Positions 1-6,846 of a stretch of DNA of 14,165 nucleotides are shown here, one piece after another. The notes under the pieces are model-generated. The model did not search any database, was not told the origin of the DNA, and was given only the letters and a program-made list of their open reading frames with translations. Positions within the stretch are counted from its first letter, which is position 1, and each line of letters begins with the position of its first letter. The stretch lies in assembly GCA_013812265.1 (NCBI GenBank), contig JACCTQ010000362.1, positions 1 through 14,165 on the forward strand, given 5' to 3'. Made by a program: the position numbers and the translations under genes. This DNA is from Actinomycetota bacterium. GTDB lineage: Bacteria; Actinomycetota; Thermoleophilia; Gaiellales; Gaiellaceae.

Positions 1-123
1 CTAAGACGGCCGCCGCCTTTTCACCGAAGAGCGTGACGGCCACTCGGAGTTGCCTGGGTGATTCGTCCGAGCGGCGCCGGTGACCGGCTCGTAACCCGCT
101 CGCTCAGTCGAGCGCGGCGTCGA

Positions 124-432
124 TCAGTCGAGGTCGAGCGCGATCCGCAGCGCACCGTTGAGCCGCTGCAGCTCCTCGGAGCCGAGTGAGCCGCGGCGGC
201 GGCTGAGAGCCCGCTTGGGAACCGTAAAGAGGTTGTCGCAGTTGACAACACACTCTCGCGCGAGGCCGTGCGCGGGCCCTAGTGGCACCTCGGTAGGGAG
301 CTCCCGGATCGTGCTCGTCACCGCGGCGACGCAGACGTTGCGCAGGACAGGAATCGCTCGCTCCCGCGTGACGATCACGGCCGGATGTGGGCCACCCGGC
401 AGTTCCGCGTCGTAGACCTCACCTCGGTTCAC
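124..432 (-). CDS. mazF: MazF/PemK-family toxin (endoribonuclease) of a type II toxin-antitoxin pair
   Basis: Predicted 102-residue toxin of the MazF/PemK fold; characterised relatives cleave RNA at short sequences and are neutralised by the partner antitoxin. Visible family features are the N-terminal RGEVYDAELPG strand (residues 3-13), HPAVIVTRE (16-24), the VTSTIRELPTEVPLG segment (39-52) and CDNLFTVPK (65-73), in the usual order and at usual length. I chose the GTG at 432 because it lies in a GTGA overlap with the antitoxin stop at 429-431 and because the family's N-terminus begins here. A longer open frame up to 504 adds only arginine-rich sequence lying inside the antitoxin gene. No Shine-Dalgarno is visible, so translation is probably coupled to the antitoxin. 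Family assignment is firm; cleavage specificity and whether it is active cannot be read from the sequence. Confidence 0.9.
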   Translation of the reverse strand: MNRGEVYDAELPGGPHPAVIVTRERAIPVLRNVCVAAVTSTIRELPTEVPLGPAHGLARECVVNCDNLFTVPKRALSRRRGSLGSEELQRLNGALRIALDLD

Positions 433-695
433 AGCGGGTCGGCGCCCGCCTCCTCGGCGGCAACGAACGCGGCGAAAGACGCGAGGCCACTCGACCCAAC
501 CCATTCCTCCTGTGGAGAGGCAAGGTAGCCGCGTCGGTAGGCCTCGTCGATCCGGCGGTTCCGCTCCTCATCCAGCAGCCGGTCGAGACCTTCTCTCAGG
601 GCCGCCGCACGACTTGTGAACCGGCCCCCGGCGATCGCTTCGTCCAGCGCGAGGAGGGATTCAACTGACATGCGAACTGCTATCTGCTCCGACAT
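429..695 (-). CDS. Ribbon-helix-helix antitoxin (MazE/CopG/ParD-like)
   Basis: Eighty-eight residues. The N-terminus has a short beta strand (IAVRM, residues 5-9) followed by two helices, the second around FTSRAAALREGLDRLL (26-41). This is the pattern of ribbon-helix-helix DNA-binding antitoxins. The charged C-terminal tail (DEERNRRIDEAYRRG and onward) would be the part that binds the toxin. It precedes the toxin gene and overlaps it by 4 bp, the standard antitoxin-first order. The ATG at 695 has no Shine-Dalgarno but lies 6 nt after a possible extended -10 element, so the transcript may be leaderless. The subfamily name is an inference from fold and partner. The pair sits 53 bp downstream of, and in the same direction as, the NuoE-NuoF gene. 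Confidence 0.85.
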   Translation of the reverse strand: MSEQIAVRMSVESLLALDEAIAGGRFTSRAAALREGLDRLLDEERNRRIDEAYRRGYLASPQEEWVGSSGLASFAAFVAAEEAGADPL

Positions 696-701
696 TACAC
701 C

Positions 702-733
702 AGCATACCATTATGACTACCATCCACTGCCAA
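702..733 (-). promoter_or_regulatory. Candidate promoter and operator of the toxin-antitoxin operon
   Basis: On the minus strand an extended -10-like TGGTATGCT (hexamer TATGCT at 702-707) ends 6 nt before the antitoxin ATG. A TTGGCA resembling a -35 box lies at 728-733, with a rather long 20-nt spacer. The inverted repeat CATA-N4-TATG (704-715) overlaps the -10 and is a natural candidate operator for autoregulation by the ribbon-helix-helix antitoxin. This short stretch is much richer in A/T than its surroundings. The assignment is by inspection only. Confidence 0.4.
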
Positions 734-748
734 CCGGGTGGCGGCGCC

Positions 749-2398
749 TCAGGGCTCGCCGAGCTGAGCGAACACCGCTGGCCAGTGGCGGAAAGCGCCT
801 CGCATCGGGATGGGCGCGCCCTGACCCAGACCGCAGATGGAAGTCTGGAGCATCGTCTCGAGCCATTCCTCGGCCTGCCAGCGGGGCATCGCGACGCGCC
901 CCGCCGCGAGCTCACCGATCAGATGCTGCATCCCACGGTTACCGAGCCGGCAGGGAGTGCACTTCTGGCAGGACTCCTCGGCGAAGAAGCGCATCGTCTC
1001 GGCGAGGAGTCGCAGCGGAGGATAGGAGACGGGGAAGACCTGCACCCCGGCGGACCCGACGCCCGCGCCCCAGTCGCGCAGTGCATCACGGGTCATCGGA
1101 ACGTCGAGCGCGGCCGGGGGAAGGATGCCACTCGCGGCCCCGCCGGGGACGATCGCACCGATCTCTTCCGTGGGCCCACACGCGTAGTCGTCGATCAGCT
1201 CACGGAGCGTAACCCCGTTCGGAGCTTCATAGCAGCCGGGGCGGTGAACCGCCCCGGACAGAGACCACAAACGATCACCCTGTGCACCGTTCTTGCCGAG
1301 CGCCGCCCACCACTCACCGCCGTTCCGAAGAATCGCCGGGATGTGGGCCAGCGTCTCGACGTTGTTGATCAGCGTCGGGCGGCCGAGGTAGCCGACCTGG
1401 CTCGGGTACGGCGGCTTCAGTCGGGGCATCCCGCGGCGGCCCTCCATCGACTCGAGCATCGCCGTCTCATCGCCGCACACGTAGGCGCCGGCCCCGACCA
1501 CGAGCTCGATCGATGTCCCCGCCATGAGTCCGGAAGCGCGAAACTCCTCCAGCGCGCCGGCGAGTCGCGCCCGCGCGTGCGCGTATTCCTCGCGCAGGTA
1601 GATGAAGCCGTGGGTCGCCTCCACGAAGCGCATGGCGATCAGGGCGCTCTCGATCAGGAGCTGTGGCCGGAGCTCCATGACGTAGCGGTCCTTGAAGGTC
1701 CCGGGCTCGCCCTCGTCGGCGTTCACGATCACGTAGCGGGGGGCCGGCTCGCGGGCGACTGCTTCCCACTTGAGCGCCGTGGAGAACAGCGCACCGCCGT
1801 AGCCCACCAGGCCCGAGGCTCGGAGCTCGCCCAGGACTTGCTCCGAGGAGGGCGGCGAGCGCAGGAGGGCGAGACCCCCTCGGCGCTCGTAGTCCGCAAG
1901 TGTCCCGTCGCGACGGCCGAGCTCGAGCGCAGGGCCGTCGCCGCTCTGGTGTGTCACCGCTCGCCCCGGGCGGCCGGCGATCGCGTCCTCGAGCCCACCC
2001 TCCTCGAGGCAGGGGAGCATGGTGTCGCCGCGCGTGCCGACCGGCCCCAGTTCGCAGTGGCCGAGGCAGGGCACCTCGACGACGGCGAGATCAGGCGGCG
2101 CCAGCTCCTGCGCCCGGGCAAGGAGGTCTTTCCCCCCGAGACAGTCGCACACCGGACCCGTGCACACGCGGAGCGCATCCGGTGGGACGCCGAGGAACGA
2201 GTAGAAGGACTGCACCTCGTGCACCTCGCCCCGCCTGATGTTCATGTGGTCGGCGAGCGCGTCCGAGATCTCGGCCGTGATCGGCCCCACCTCGCGCCGG
2301 AGACGGCCGAGATTGTCGAGCAGGCTCGTACGAGCAACCGGGAGTTCTTGCAGCAGGGCTGTCAGCCGGAGCACGTCGAGGCCGGGCTCGCCGTTCAC
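749..2398 (-). CDS. NuoE-NuoF fusion: NAD-dependent formate dehydrogenase beta (diaphorase) subunit
   Basis: A 549-residue flavin and iron-sulfur protein that would pass electrons between a partner dehydrogenase and NAD+ in the cytoplasm. The NuoE/thioredoxin-like domain (about 20-145) has the [2Fe-2S] ligands C79-x4-C84 and C111-x3-C115. The NuoF part has an FMN loop at 196-211, NADEGEPGTFKDR (226-238), GAGAYVCGDETA (302-313), an SLBB segment (about 380-435) and the [4Fe-4S] ligands C477, C480, C483 and C522. Fused E/F subunits of about this size occur in soluble formate dehydrogenases such as the Methylobacterium FDH1 beta subunit. HoxF-type hydrogenase subunits are the main alternative, but adjacent fdhD and mobA favour formate dehydrogenase. 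The GTG start overlaps the upstream stop (GTGA). Oddities: the FMN loop reads GYGGALFSTALKW, where GRGGAGFPTGLKW is usual, and no catalytic alpha gene lies in the window. Confidence 0.88.
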   Translation of the reverse strand: MNGEPGLDVLRLTALLQELPVARTSLLDNLGRLRREVGPITAEISDALADHMNIRRGEVHEVQSFYSFLGVPPDALRVCTGPVCDCLGGKDLLARAQELAPPDLAVVEVPCLGHCELGPVGTRGDTMLPCLEEGGLEDAIAGRPGRAVTHQSGDGPALELGRRDGTLADYERRGGLALLRSPPSSEQVLGELRASGLVGYGGALFSTALKWEAVAREPAPRYVIVNADEGEPGTFKDRYVMELRPQLLIESALIAMRFVEATHGFIYLREEYAHARARLAGALEEFRASGLMAGTSIELVVGAGAYVCGDETAMLESMEGRRGMPRLKPPYPSQVGYLGRPTLINNVETLAHIPAILRNGGEWWAALGKNGAQGDRLWSLSGAVHRPGCYEAPNGVTLRELIDDYACGPTEEIGAIVPGGAASGILPPAALDVPMTRDALRDWGAGVGSAGVQVFPVSYPPLRLLAETMRFFAEESCQKCTPCRLGNRGMQHLIGELAAGRVAMPRWQAEEWLETMLQTSICGLGQGAPIPMRGAFRHWPAVFAQLGEP

Positions 2399-2634
2399 AG
2401 CGGTGCGCGTCTGACAGCGTCGGCGAGCTCGTGCAGCACTCCGCCCCGCGCGATCGCGATGCCGGCCAGATAGCAGAGCAGCGGCGCATTCGTCCGCTCT
2501 CCACTGTCGTGCGCCCCGATGCGAGCGAGATCCAGGATGGTTCGGATGTCCTCGTCGGTCAGCTCGAGCTGGTCACGAGGCACATCGGCGGCGTGAGCGA
2601 TGGCGTCCCGTGCACCGGAGAGCCACGCGTCCAC
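2395..2634 (-). CDS. DUF6457 family small protein, probably linked to molybdenum cofactor or formate dehydrogenase
   Basis: Seventy-nine residues with an N-terminal MDAWL and the core ILDLARIGAHDSGERTNAPLLCYLAGIAIARG (33-64). This matches what I know of DUF6457, a short helical domain found in actinobacteria beside, or fused to, MobA-type proteins. Its biochemical role is not known to me. The gene is first in a two-gene unit with the NuoE-NuoF fusion (4-bp overlap) and diverges from fdhD across 51 bp. The GTG start is favoured because MDAWL matches the family N-terminus, and a TACAAT box lies 7 nt upstream, which would make a leaderless transcript. By position it could be mistaken for the small delta subunit (FdsD) of formate dehydrogenase, and I cannot fully exclude that reading. 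Confidence 0.7.
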   Translation of the reverse strand: MDAWLSGARDAIAHAADVPRDQLELTDEDIRTILDLARIGAHDSGERTNAPLLCYLAGIAIARGGVLHELADAVRRAPL

Positions 2635-2641
2635 GGGCTCG

Positions 2642-2647
2642 ATTGTA
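2642..2647 (-). promoter_or_regulatory. Candidate -10 box (TACAAT) for the DUF6457 / NuoE-NuoF transcript
   Basis: On the minus strand TACAAT ends 7 nt before the GTG at 2634, the spacing expected for transcription starting at or next to the start codon. No convincing -35 is visible and there is no Shine-Dalgarno, which fits a leaderless mRNA. The 51-bp gap also has to hold the fdhD promoter reading the other way. Confidence 0.35.
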
Positions 2648-2685
2648 CGGACCTCCGTGCTGAAGCGCGGTAGCCTTGGACTCGA

Positions 2686-3483
2686 ATGACGAGCAAGGAG
2701 GCGCTACCGCCACCCCCGTACACAGCCGCGGCCGTCGAGGTCGTCCGGCTACCGGGAGGTGTCGTCGAATACGACACAGCGGCCGTCGAGGAACCGCTCG
2801 AGCTGCGGATCAACGGACAGCCGGTCGCGGTCACCATGCGCACGCCCGGCCACGATGAGGAGCTCGCACTCGGCTTCTGCGTGACCGAGGGCATCGCGCC
2901 CGTCCGGGCGACCGTGCCCGACGATCTGGCGGGGAACACGATCGAGGTCGAGGTCGAGGCATTCGACCCGGGCCGGCTGCAGCGGAACTTCTACACGTCG
3001 TCTTCCTGCGGCGTCTGCGGCAAGGGCGCCCTGGAAGCGGTTGCAGTCGAGGCGCCCCGGGTCGACAGCCGGCTCGTCGTCGGCGCGTCTCTCGTCTCCA
3101 CCCTGCCACAGACTCTCCGCAGAACGCAGGCGACGTTCGACCGCACGGGGGGCCTCCATGCGACCGGACTCTTCGCACCTGATGGGTCCCTCCACTGGCT
3201 GCGGGAGGACGTCGGCCGCCACAACGCCATGGACAAGGTGATCGGCCGGGCCTTCCTGGAAGGTTTTCTCCCGCTCGCCGACGCGCTGCTGTGCGTCAGC
3301 GGACGGCTGTCGTTCGAGCTCGTGCAGAAGGCGGCCGTGGCCGGATGTCCGATCGTCGCGGCGATCGGCGCTCCTTCGACCCTGGCCGTGGATCTCGGTC
3401 GCGACCGCGGAGTGACGCTGTGCGGGTTCGTCCGCGGAGAGCGCATGAACGTGTATTCGCACCCGTGGCGAATCGCGAGCTGA
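2686..3483 (+). CDS. fdhD: FdhD, formate dehydrogenase accessory sulfurtransferase
   Basis: A 265-residue protein with the complete FdhD signature: EEPLELRINGQ (35-45), MRTPGHDEELALGF (51-64), SSCGVCGKG (106-114) with the catalytic pair C108/C111, TGGLHATG (154-161), EDVGRHNAMDKVIG (174-187), SGRLSFELVQKA (205-216) and the terminal RMNVYSHPWRI. In E. coli FdhD takes persulfide sulfur from the cysteine desulfurase IscS and inserts it into the bis-MGD molybdenum cofactor; formate dehydrogenase is inactive without it. The ATG at 2686 is the only good start; an AAGGAGG at 2695-2701 lies inside the reading frame with no start codon after it, so it is not the ribosome site. The gene diverges from the DUF6457/NuoE-NuoF unit and overlaps mobA by 19 bp. 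Confidence 0.97.
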   Translation: MTSKEALPPPPYTAAAVEVVRLPGGVVEYDTAAVEEPLELRINGQPVAVTMRTPGHDEELALGFCVTEGIAPVRATVPDDLAGNTIEVEVEAFDPGRLQRNFYTSSSCGVCGKGALEAVAVEAPRVDSRLVVGASLVSTLPQTLRRTQATFDRTGGLHATGLFAPDGSLHWLREDVGRHNAMDKVIGRAFLEGFLPLADALLCVSGRLSFELVQKAAVAGCPIVAAIGAPSTLAVDLGRDRGVTLCGFVRGERMNVYSHPWRIAS

Positions 3484-4061
3484 CCGGCATCCTGCTCGTC
3501 GGCGGTACCAGTCGCCGCTTCGGCTCGCCGAAGGCCCTCGCGCGGCTCGGCGACGAGCTGCTCGCCGAGCGCGCCTGGCGTGTGCTGGGAACGCTGTGCG
3601 ACGAGCGGATTGCCTTCGGCAAGGCTGCGCTCGGGCTCCGGCTCCCGTTTCCGGTCAGGGACGATGAGACGCCGGTGCAGGCCCCGCTGGCGGGCGTCGT
3701 AGCGGGGCTGCGGGCAGCAAAGAACGATGTCTGTATCTGCCTCCCGGTCGACTTGCCCTTCATCTCGGAGCGCGCGCTGTCCGAGCTGGTCGACGCCTGC
3801 TCCGACGCTGCAGTGCCGCAGACGGGTCCGCTGCCCGGCGCCTTCCGGCGAACGGCTCTTCCCGTCTTCGAGCGACGGCTCGCCGCCGGCGAGCTCGCCC
3901 TCAAGGAGGCGCTGGACGAACTCGACACGCGCGTCGTCCAGCTCGATCCTGCGCTCCTCGTCAACGTCAACACGCAGCGTCAGCTCCGCGAGGCCCACGA
4001 GCGCGCGTCAGCCGCGACGCTGGGCGACGTCGAGCGATCGCGACAGGGCATCTCCTCGTGA
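3465..4061 (+). CDS. mobA: MobA-like molybdenum cofactor guanylyltransferase
   Basis: A 198-residue nucleotidyltransferase that would attach GMP from GTP to Mo-molybdopterin, making the MGD form required by formate dehydrogenases. It opens with the family's nucleotide-binding loop, VGGTSRRFGSPKALARLG (residues 11-28). CLPVDLPF (87-94) contains the metal-binding aspartate region, and LVNVNTQRQLREA near the C-terminus matches the usual NVNTPEDL motif. The GTG at 3465 is chosen because the conserved N-terminus starts 7 residues later and the gene then overlaps the fdhD end by 19 bp, suggesting translational coupling. A longer in-frame extension to 3291 has no family resemblance and lies entirely inside fdhD. 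A cytidylyltransferase of the MocA type is possible, but GG-SRRFG-PK with the NVNT end and the fdhD context favours MobA. Confidence 0.9.
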   Translation: MANRELTGILLVGGTSRRFGSPKALARLGDELLAERAWRVLGTLCDERIAFGKAALGLRLPFPVRDDETPVQAPLAGVVAGLRAAKNDVCICLPVDLPFISERALSELVDACSDAAVPQTGPLPGAFRRTALPVFERRLAAGELALKEALDELDTRVVQLDPALLVNVNTQRQLREAHERASAATLGDVERSRQGISS

Positions 4062-4086
4062 AGCCTGGCAAGTGATTCGTTCGCCC

Positions 4087-4096
4087 GGCACGTGCC
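4087..4096. terminator. Perfect palindrome between convergent genes, possible shared terminator
   Basis: GGCACGTGCC is a perfect 10-bp palindrome in the middle of the 81-bp gap where mobA (plus) and a CBS-protein gene (minus) converge. TGCCTGGCA, a second short dyad, overlaps its end. No T-run follows in either direction, so it is not a classical intrinsic terminator. It could instead be a protein-binding site or chance in GC-rich DNA. Confidence 0.25.
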
Positions 4097-4142
4097 TGGC
4101 ACCGGTTTCCGAGCATCCCCAGGCGTGCGCTTGGCCGTGACT

Positions 4143-4550
4143 CTACGGTCCCGCTTCGCCCTCCGACGGCGCGTCCTCGGCCATCCGCCGCTGCACCACC
4201 GCACGCGACAGCACACCGACGAGGCGGCCGCCCTCCACCACCGGCACACGCTCGAGGTCTCGCTCCTCGAGAAGGCGGAAAGCCTCGTCGAGCTCGGTCT
4301 CCGCATCGAGCGTGAAGATCGGGGGTTCCGCGATGTCGGCGAGCAAGGTCGACGTTGGATCGAGGCCCCGGGCGACGACTTCTCGAACAAGGGTCTTGCG
4401 CGTGATCACGCCCACGAGCCGGCCTCCGTCGCAGACGAGGACCGCGCGGACGTCCGGTTGGGCGAGCCGCTCGCCCGCCGCCTGGGCGCTCGCGGTGGCC
4501 TCGAGGGTCGTCGGCTCGGCAACCATCGCGTCGCGCACCTTCGAGCTCAT
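4143..4550 (-). CDS. CBS-domain-pair protein (last gene of the GDH series)
   Basis: A 135-residue protein made of two CBS motifs (about 8-58 and 72-122), each ending in the typical strand GRLVGVITRKTLVRE (43-57) or GRLVGVLSRAVVQRR (108-122). Stand-alone CBS pairs (Bateman modules) usually bind adenosine nucleotides such as AMP, ATP or SAM and act as sensors or partners of enzymes; the ligand here cannot be read from sequence. The ATG at 4550 is chosen because the CBS fold begins immediately afterwards (MSSKVRDAMV). The frame stays open to 4658, but that extension is arginine- and serine-rich and overlaps the glutamate dehydrogenase gene. The gene lies 52 bp after the glutamate dehydrogenase stop, on the same strand. 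It shares length and architecture with the CBS protein at the head of the series, although the two sequences are clearly diverged. Confidence 0.85.
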   Translation of the reverse strand: MSSKVRDAMVAEPTTLEATASAQAAGERLAQPDVRAVLVCDGGRLVGVITRKTLVREVVARGLDPTSTLLADIAEPPIFTLDAETELDEAFRLLEERDLERVPVVEGGRLVGVLSRAVVQRRMAEDAPSEGEAGP

Positions 4551-4602
4551 TGCAGGATGACGGCTCGTCGGCGGGCTGTTCTTCCGGGCGCGTGCGCCGC
4601 CG

Positions 4603-5907
4603 TCAAGGGTAGATCCCGCGAGCGGAGAGCGCCGCCGCGACCTCTCTGATGCCGCCAACGAGCGCAGCGGTCCGCAGGCTGAGGTCGCGCTGCAGCGACA
4701 GGGACCAGACCCGGTCGAAGGCGTCGCTCATCTTCTCGCCGAGCCGTGCCCGGATCTCGTTCCGGTTCCAGAAAAGGCGGCCGAGATCCTGCACCCACTC
4801 GAAATAGGAGACGGTTACGCCGCCCGCATTCGTCAAGACATCCGGGAGGACGAGGATGCCCCTGTCGGCGAGGATGGTGTCAGCCTCCACGGAGGTGGGG
4901 CCGTTGGCACCCTCTGCGATCAGCTTCGCGTTCACCCGGTGGGCGTTCGCGCCTGTGAGCTGATTCTCGAGGGCCGCGAGCACGAGAACGTCGCAGTGGA
5001 GCTCGAGCAGCTCGGCGTTCGAGACATGGTCCGCTTCAGCGTAGCCCGCCAGTGAGCCGTGCTCGTCAACCCAGCGCTGAACGTGCTCGAGGTCGAGCCC
5101 GTCGGAGGCATGCACGCCGCCGGAGAAGTCCGAGACGGCGATGACCTTCGCGCCCCGGTGAACCAGGTCGTGCGCAGCAATCCCCCCCACCTTCCCGAAG
5201 CCCTGTACCACGCACCTCTGATCCCGGAGCCGCCAGCCGAGACGCTCACAGGCACGTTCCACCACCATCACGACGCCGACACCTGTGGCCTCGTTGCGAA
5301 AGATCGACCCGCCAATCGAGATCGGCTTGCCCGTCACGATCTCCGGCACGGCGTAGCCCTTCTGCATCGAGTACGTGTCCATCATCCAGGCCATCGTCTG
5401 CTCGTTCGTGGCCATGTCCGGAGCCGGAATGTCCTCCTGGGGGCCGATCACGGACATCATCTCCGCCGTGTAGCGGCGTGTCACGCGCTGCACCTCGGCC
5501 AGCGAGAGCTGCCTCGGGTCGCACCTAACGCCGCCCTTCGCCCCGCCATACGGGAGGCGCAGGAGCGCGCATTTCCAGGTCATCCACATGGACAGAGCTG
5601 CGCACTCCCCGAGGGAGACGTGCGGGTCGTAGCGTATTCCTCCCTTGGTGGGCCCCAGGACGCTGGAATGCTTGACGCGGTACGCCGGGAAGACGCTCCA
5701 GGTGCCATCGTCGAGCCGCACCGGCACGCTCACCATCACCGCCCGCTCGGGAAAGCGAAGACGCGCGGCCGCAGCCGCATCGACATCCGCGTGCGGCAGA
5801 GCCTGCTCGTACTGCGTGATCGCAGTCTGAAAGAGAGGCGTGTCCCACTCGAGCGGCTCGACGGCCACAGCGGGCGTTTGACTGTGCCCGGACGAGGTCG
5901 ACGTCAA
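4603..5907 (-). CDS. gdhA: Glutamate dehydrogenase (Glu/Leu/Phe/Val dehydrogenase family)
   Basis: A 434-residue cytoplasmic enzyme, normal length for hexameric glutamate dehydrogenases, interconverting glutamate with 2-oxoglutarate and ammonium using NAD(P). Landmarks are GPTKGGIRY (85-93, K88), WKCALLRLPYGGAKGGV (111-127, K112 and the catalytic-type K124), PAPDMAT (161-167, D164), TGKPISIGGS (192-201), the Rossmann turn QGFGKVGG (235-242) and LTNAGGVTVSYFEW (358-371), where S367 fits glutamate rather than branched-chain substrates. Cofactor preference is not resolved. The start used is a TTG at 5907 that overlaps the TolB-like gene's stop (TTGA); a GTG at 5868 is the main alternative and would shorten only the unconserved N-terminus. 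No Shine-Dalgarno is evident. It lies between a beta-propeller gene and a CBS gene in one tight minus-strand series. Confidence 0.95.
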   Translation of the reverse strand: MTSTSSGHSQTPAVAVEPLEWDTPLFQTAITQYEQALPHADVDAAAAARLRFPERAVMVSVPVRLDDGTWSVFPAYRVKHSSVLGPTKGGIRYDPHVSLGECAALSMWMTWKCALLRLPYGGAKGGVRCDPRQLSLAEVQRVTRRYTAEMMSVIGPQEDIPAPDMATNEQTMAWMMDTYSMQKGYAVPEIVTGKPISIGGSIFRNEATGVGVVMVVERACERLGWRLRDQRCVVQGFGKVGGIAAHDLVHRGAKVIAVSDFSGGVHASDGLDLEHVQRWVDEHGSLAGYAEADHVSNAELLELHCDVLVLAALENQLTGANAHRVNAKLIAEGANGPTSVEADTILADRGILVLPDVLTNAGGVTVSYFEWVQDLGRLFWNRNEIRARLGEKMSDAFDRVWSLSLQRDLSLRTAALVGGIREVAAALSARGIYP

Positions 5908-6842
5908 GGCCGGCCCCGGCCGCCCGGGAGCCGTTGCCAGTCGGGCGCGAAGTCGGCCGCGTCGCTACCCGTGAGGCGTCGGCGCCCGGACCCGTTGGAC
6001 GAGATCACGTAGACGTCCGGGTTGGAGTTAACGATGCGAGCGCTCGTCAGCGCGATCCGGCGGCCGTCGGGCGACCAGGAGGCACCGTAGTCGTGCGGAC
6101 GGCCGCGCGTGAGACGGCGCTCTCCCGTCCCATCGGCCTCCATCAACCAGAGATCGAAGTTGCCGCCACGGTTGCTCTCGAAGAGGATCCTCGTGCCGTC
6201 CGGCGACCACGTCGGATTCAGGTCGGACCCCGCGCTCGCCGTCAGGCGATGGGTCTTGTCGTCCTCGTCGAGCACGTAGATGTCCTGGTTCTTCCCTCTC
6301 CGCCGGGTAAAGGCGATGCTCCCGCCGTCGGGCGACCAGGAGGGCTCGCCGTCCTCGCCACCGCTCGTGACGGCGCGCAGGCCCGTGCCGTCCGACCGCA
6401 CGACGTGGATGGAGCGACGCCCCCCGCGGTTGCTCGCGAACGCGATCTGGAAACCGTCTGGATCCCAGCTCGGCGAGAAGTCCTGTCGGCCGGTCGTCAG
6501 CCGACGCTGCCCCCTCCCGTTGGCATTCAGGAGAAAGAGCTCTAGCTTGGTCCCGCGCGCACGCGCGAGCACCAGCTTCGATCCGTCGGGCGACCAGGCG
6601 GGCATGATGTCGTCCGTCCGGTTCCGGGTCAACTGCAGCAGGCCGGTTCCGTTGGCGTTGATGCTGTAGATCTCCATGTCGCCGTCACGGCCGCTTTGAA
6701 ACGCGATCTTGCCGTTCCGGCCCGGAACCGTGGAACGCTCGGCAGGACCGGCGCTCGCAACGCGAGGCAAGAGCCTGTGGCTTGTCAGGCTCCCGGCGAC
6801 GAGGCCTGCCGCGACGACGAGCCCCAAGACGGTTCGGAGCAT
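5904..6842 (-). CDS. TolB-like six-repeat beta-propeller protein, exported or membrane-anchored
   Basis: A 312-residue protein with an N-terminal hydrophobic segment (about 5-20) that could be a signal peptide or an anchor. It is followed by PD40/WD40-like repeats of 43 residues from about 44 to 303. Each repeat carries variants of P-WSPDG-x-I-AF-S-R-G, then DIYV or DLWL, then DGTG-RRLT; the WSPDG cores fall near 83, 126 (WDPDG), 169, 212 and 256. This is the repeat of TolB and many exported actinobacterial propellers. It lacks TolB's N-terminal domain and there are no other tol genes here, so a Tol-Pal role is not supported. The ATG at 6842, 4 nt after the upstream stop, is preferred to an in-frame start at 6905 because the hydrophobic segment follows it directly. 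Ligand or partner unknown. Confidence 0.85.
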   Translation of the reverse strand: MLRTVLGLVVAAGLVAGSLTSHRLLPRVASAGPAERSTVPGRNGKIAFQSGRDGDMEIYSINANGTGLLQLTRNRTDDIMPAWSPDGSKLVLARARGTKLELFLLNANGRGQRRLTTGRQDFSPSWDPDGFQIAFASNRGGRRSIHVVRSDGTGLRAVTSGGEDGEPSWSPDGGSIAFTRRRGKNQDIYVLDEDDKTHRLTASAGSDLNPTWSPDGTRILFESNRGGNFDLWLMEADGTGERRLTRGRPHDYGASWSPDGRRIALTSARIVNSNPDVYVISSNGSGRRRLTGSDAADFAPDWQRLPGGRGRP

Positions 6843-6846
6843 GGAG

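Noticed and set aside
1..123. Possible start of another minus-strand gene leaving the left edge (GTG at 43, then AVTLFGEKAAAVL)
   Set aside because: Only 14 codons are inside the window, with no ribosome site and no recognisable motif, so it cannot be supported or excluded as the next gene after the toxin.
433..504. N-terminal extension of the toxin to the ATG at 504
   Set aside because: The added residues are arginine-rich, lie inside the antitoxin gene, and precede the conserved MazF N-terminus; the GTGA overlap at 429-432 is a better start.
713..2473. Long plus-strand open frame (586 codons) opposite the NuoE-NuoF gene
   Set aside because: It is a shadow in GC-rich DNA: the minus strand encodes a protein with every NuoE/NuoF motif, while this frame has no family features.
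5059..6012. Long plus-strand open frame opposite glutamate dehydrogenase
   Set aside because: Histidine/arginine-rich translation without domain features; the minus strand carries an unmistakable glutamate dehydrogenase.
5904..6842. Tol-Pal component TolB
   Set aside because: The protein has the propeller repeats but not TolB's N-terminal domain, and no tolQRA or pal genes are present.
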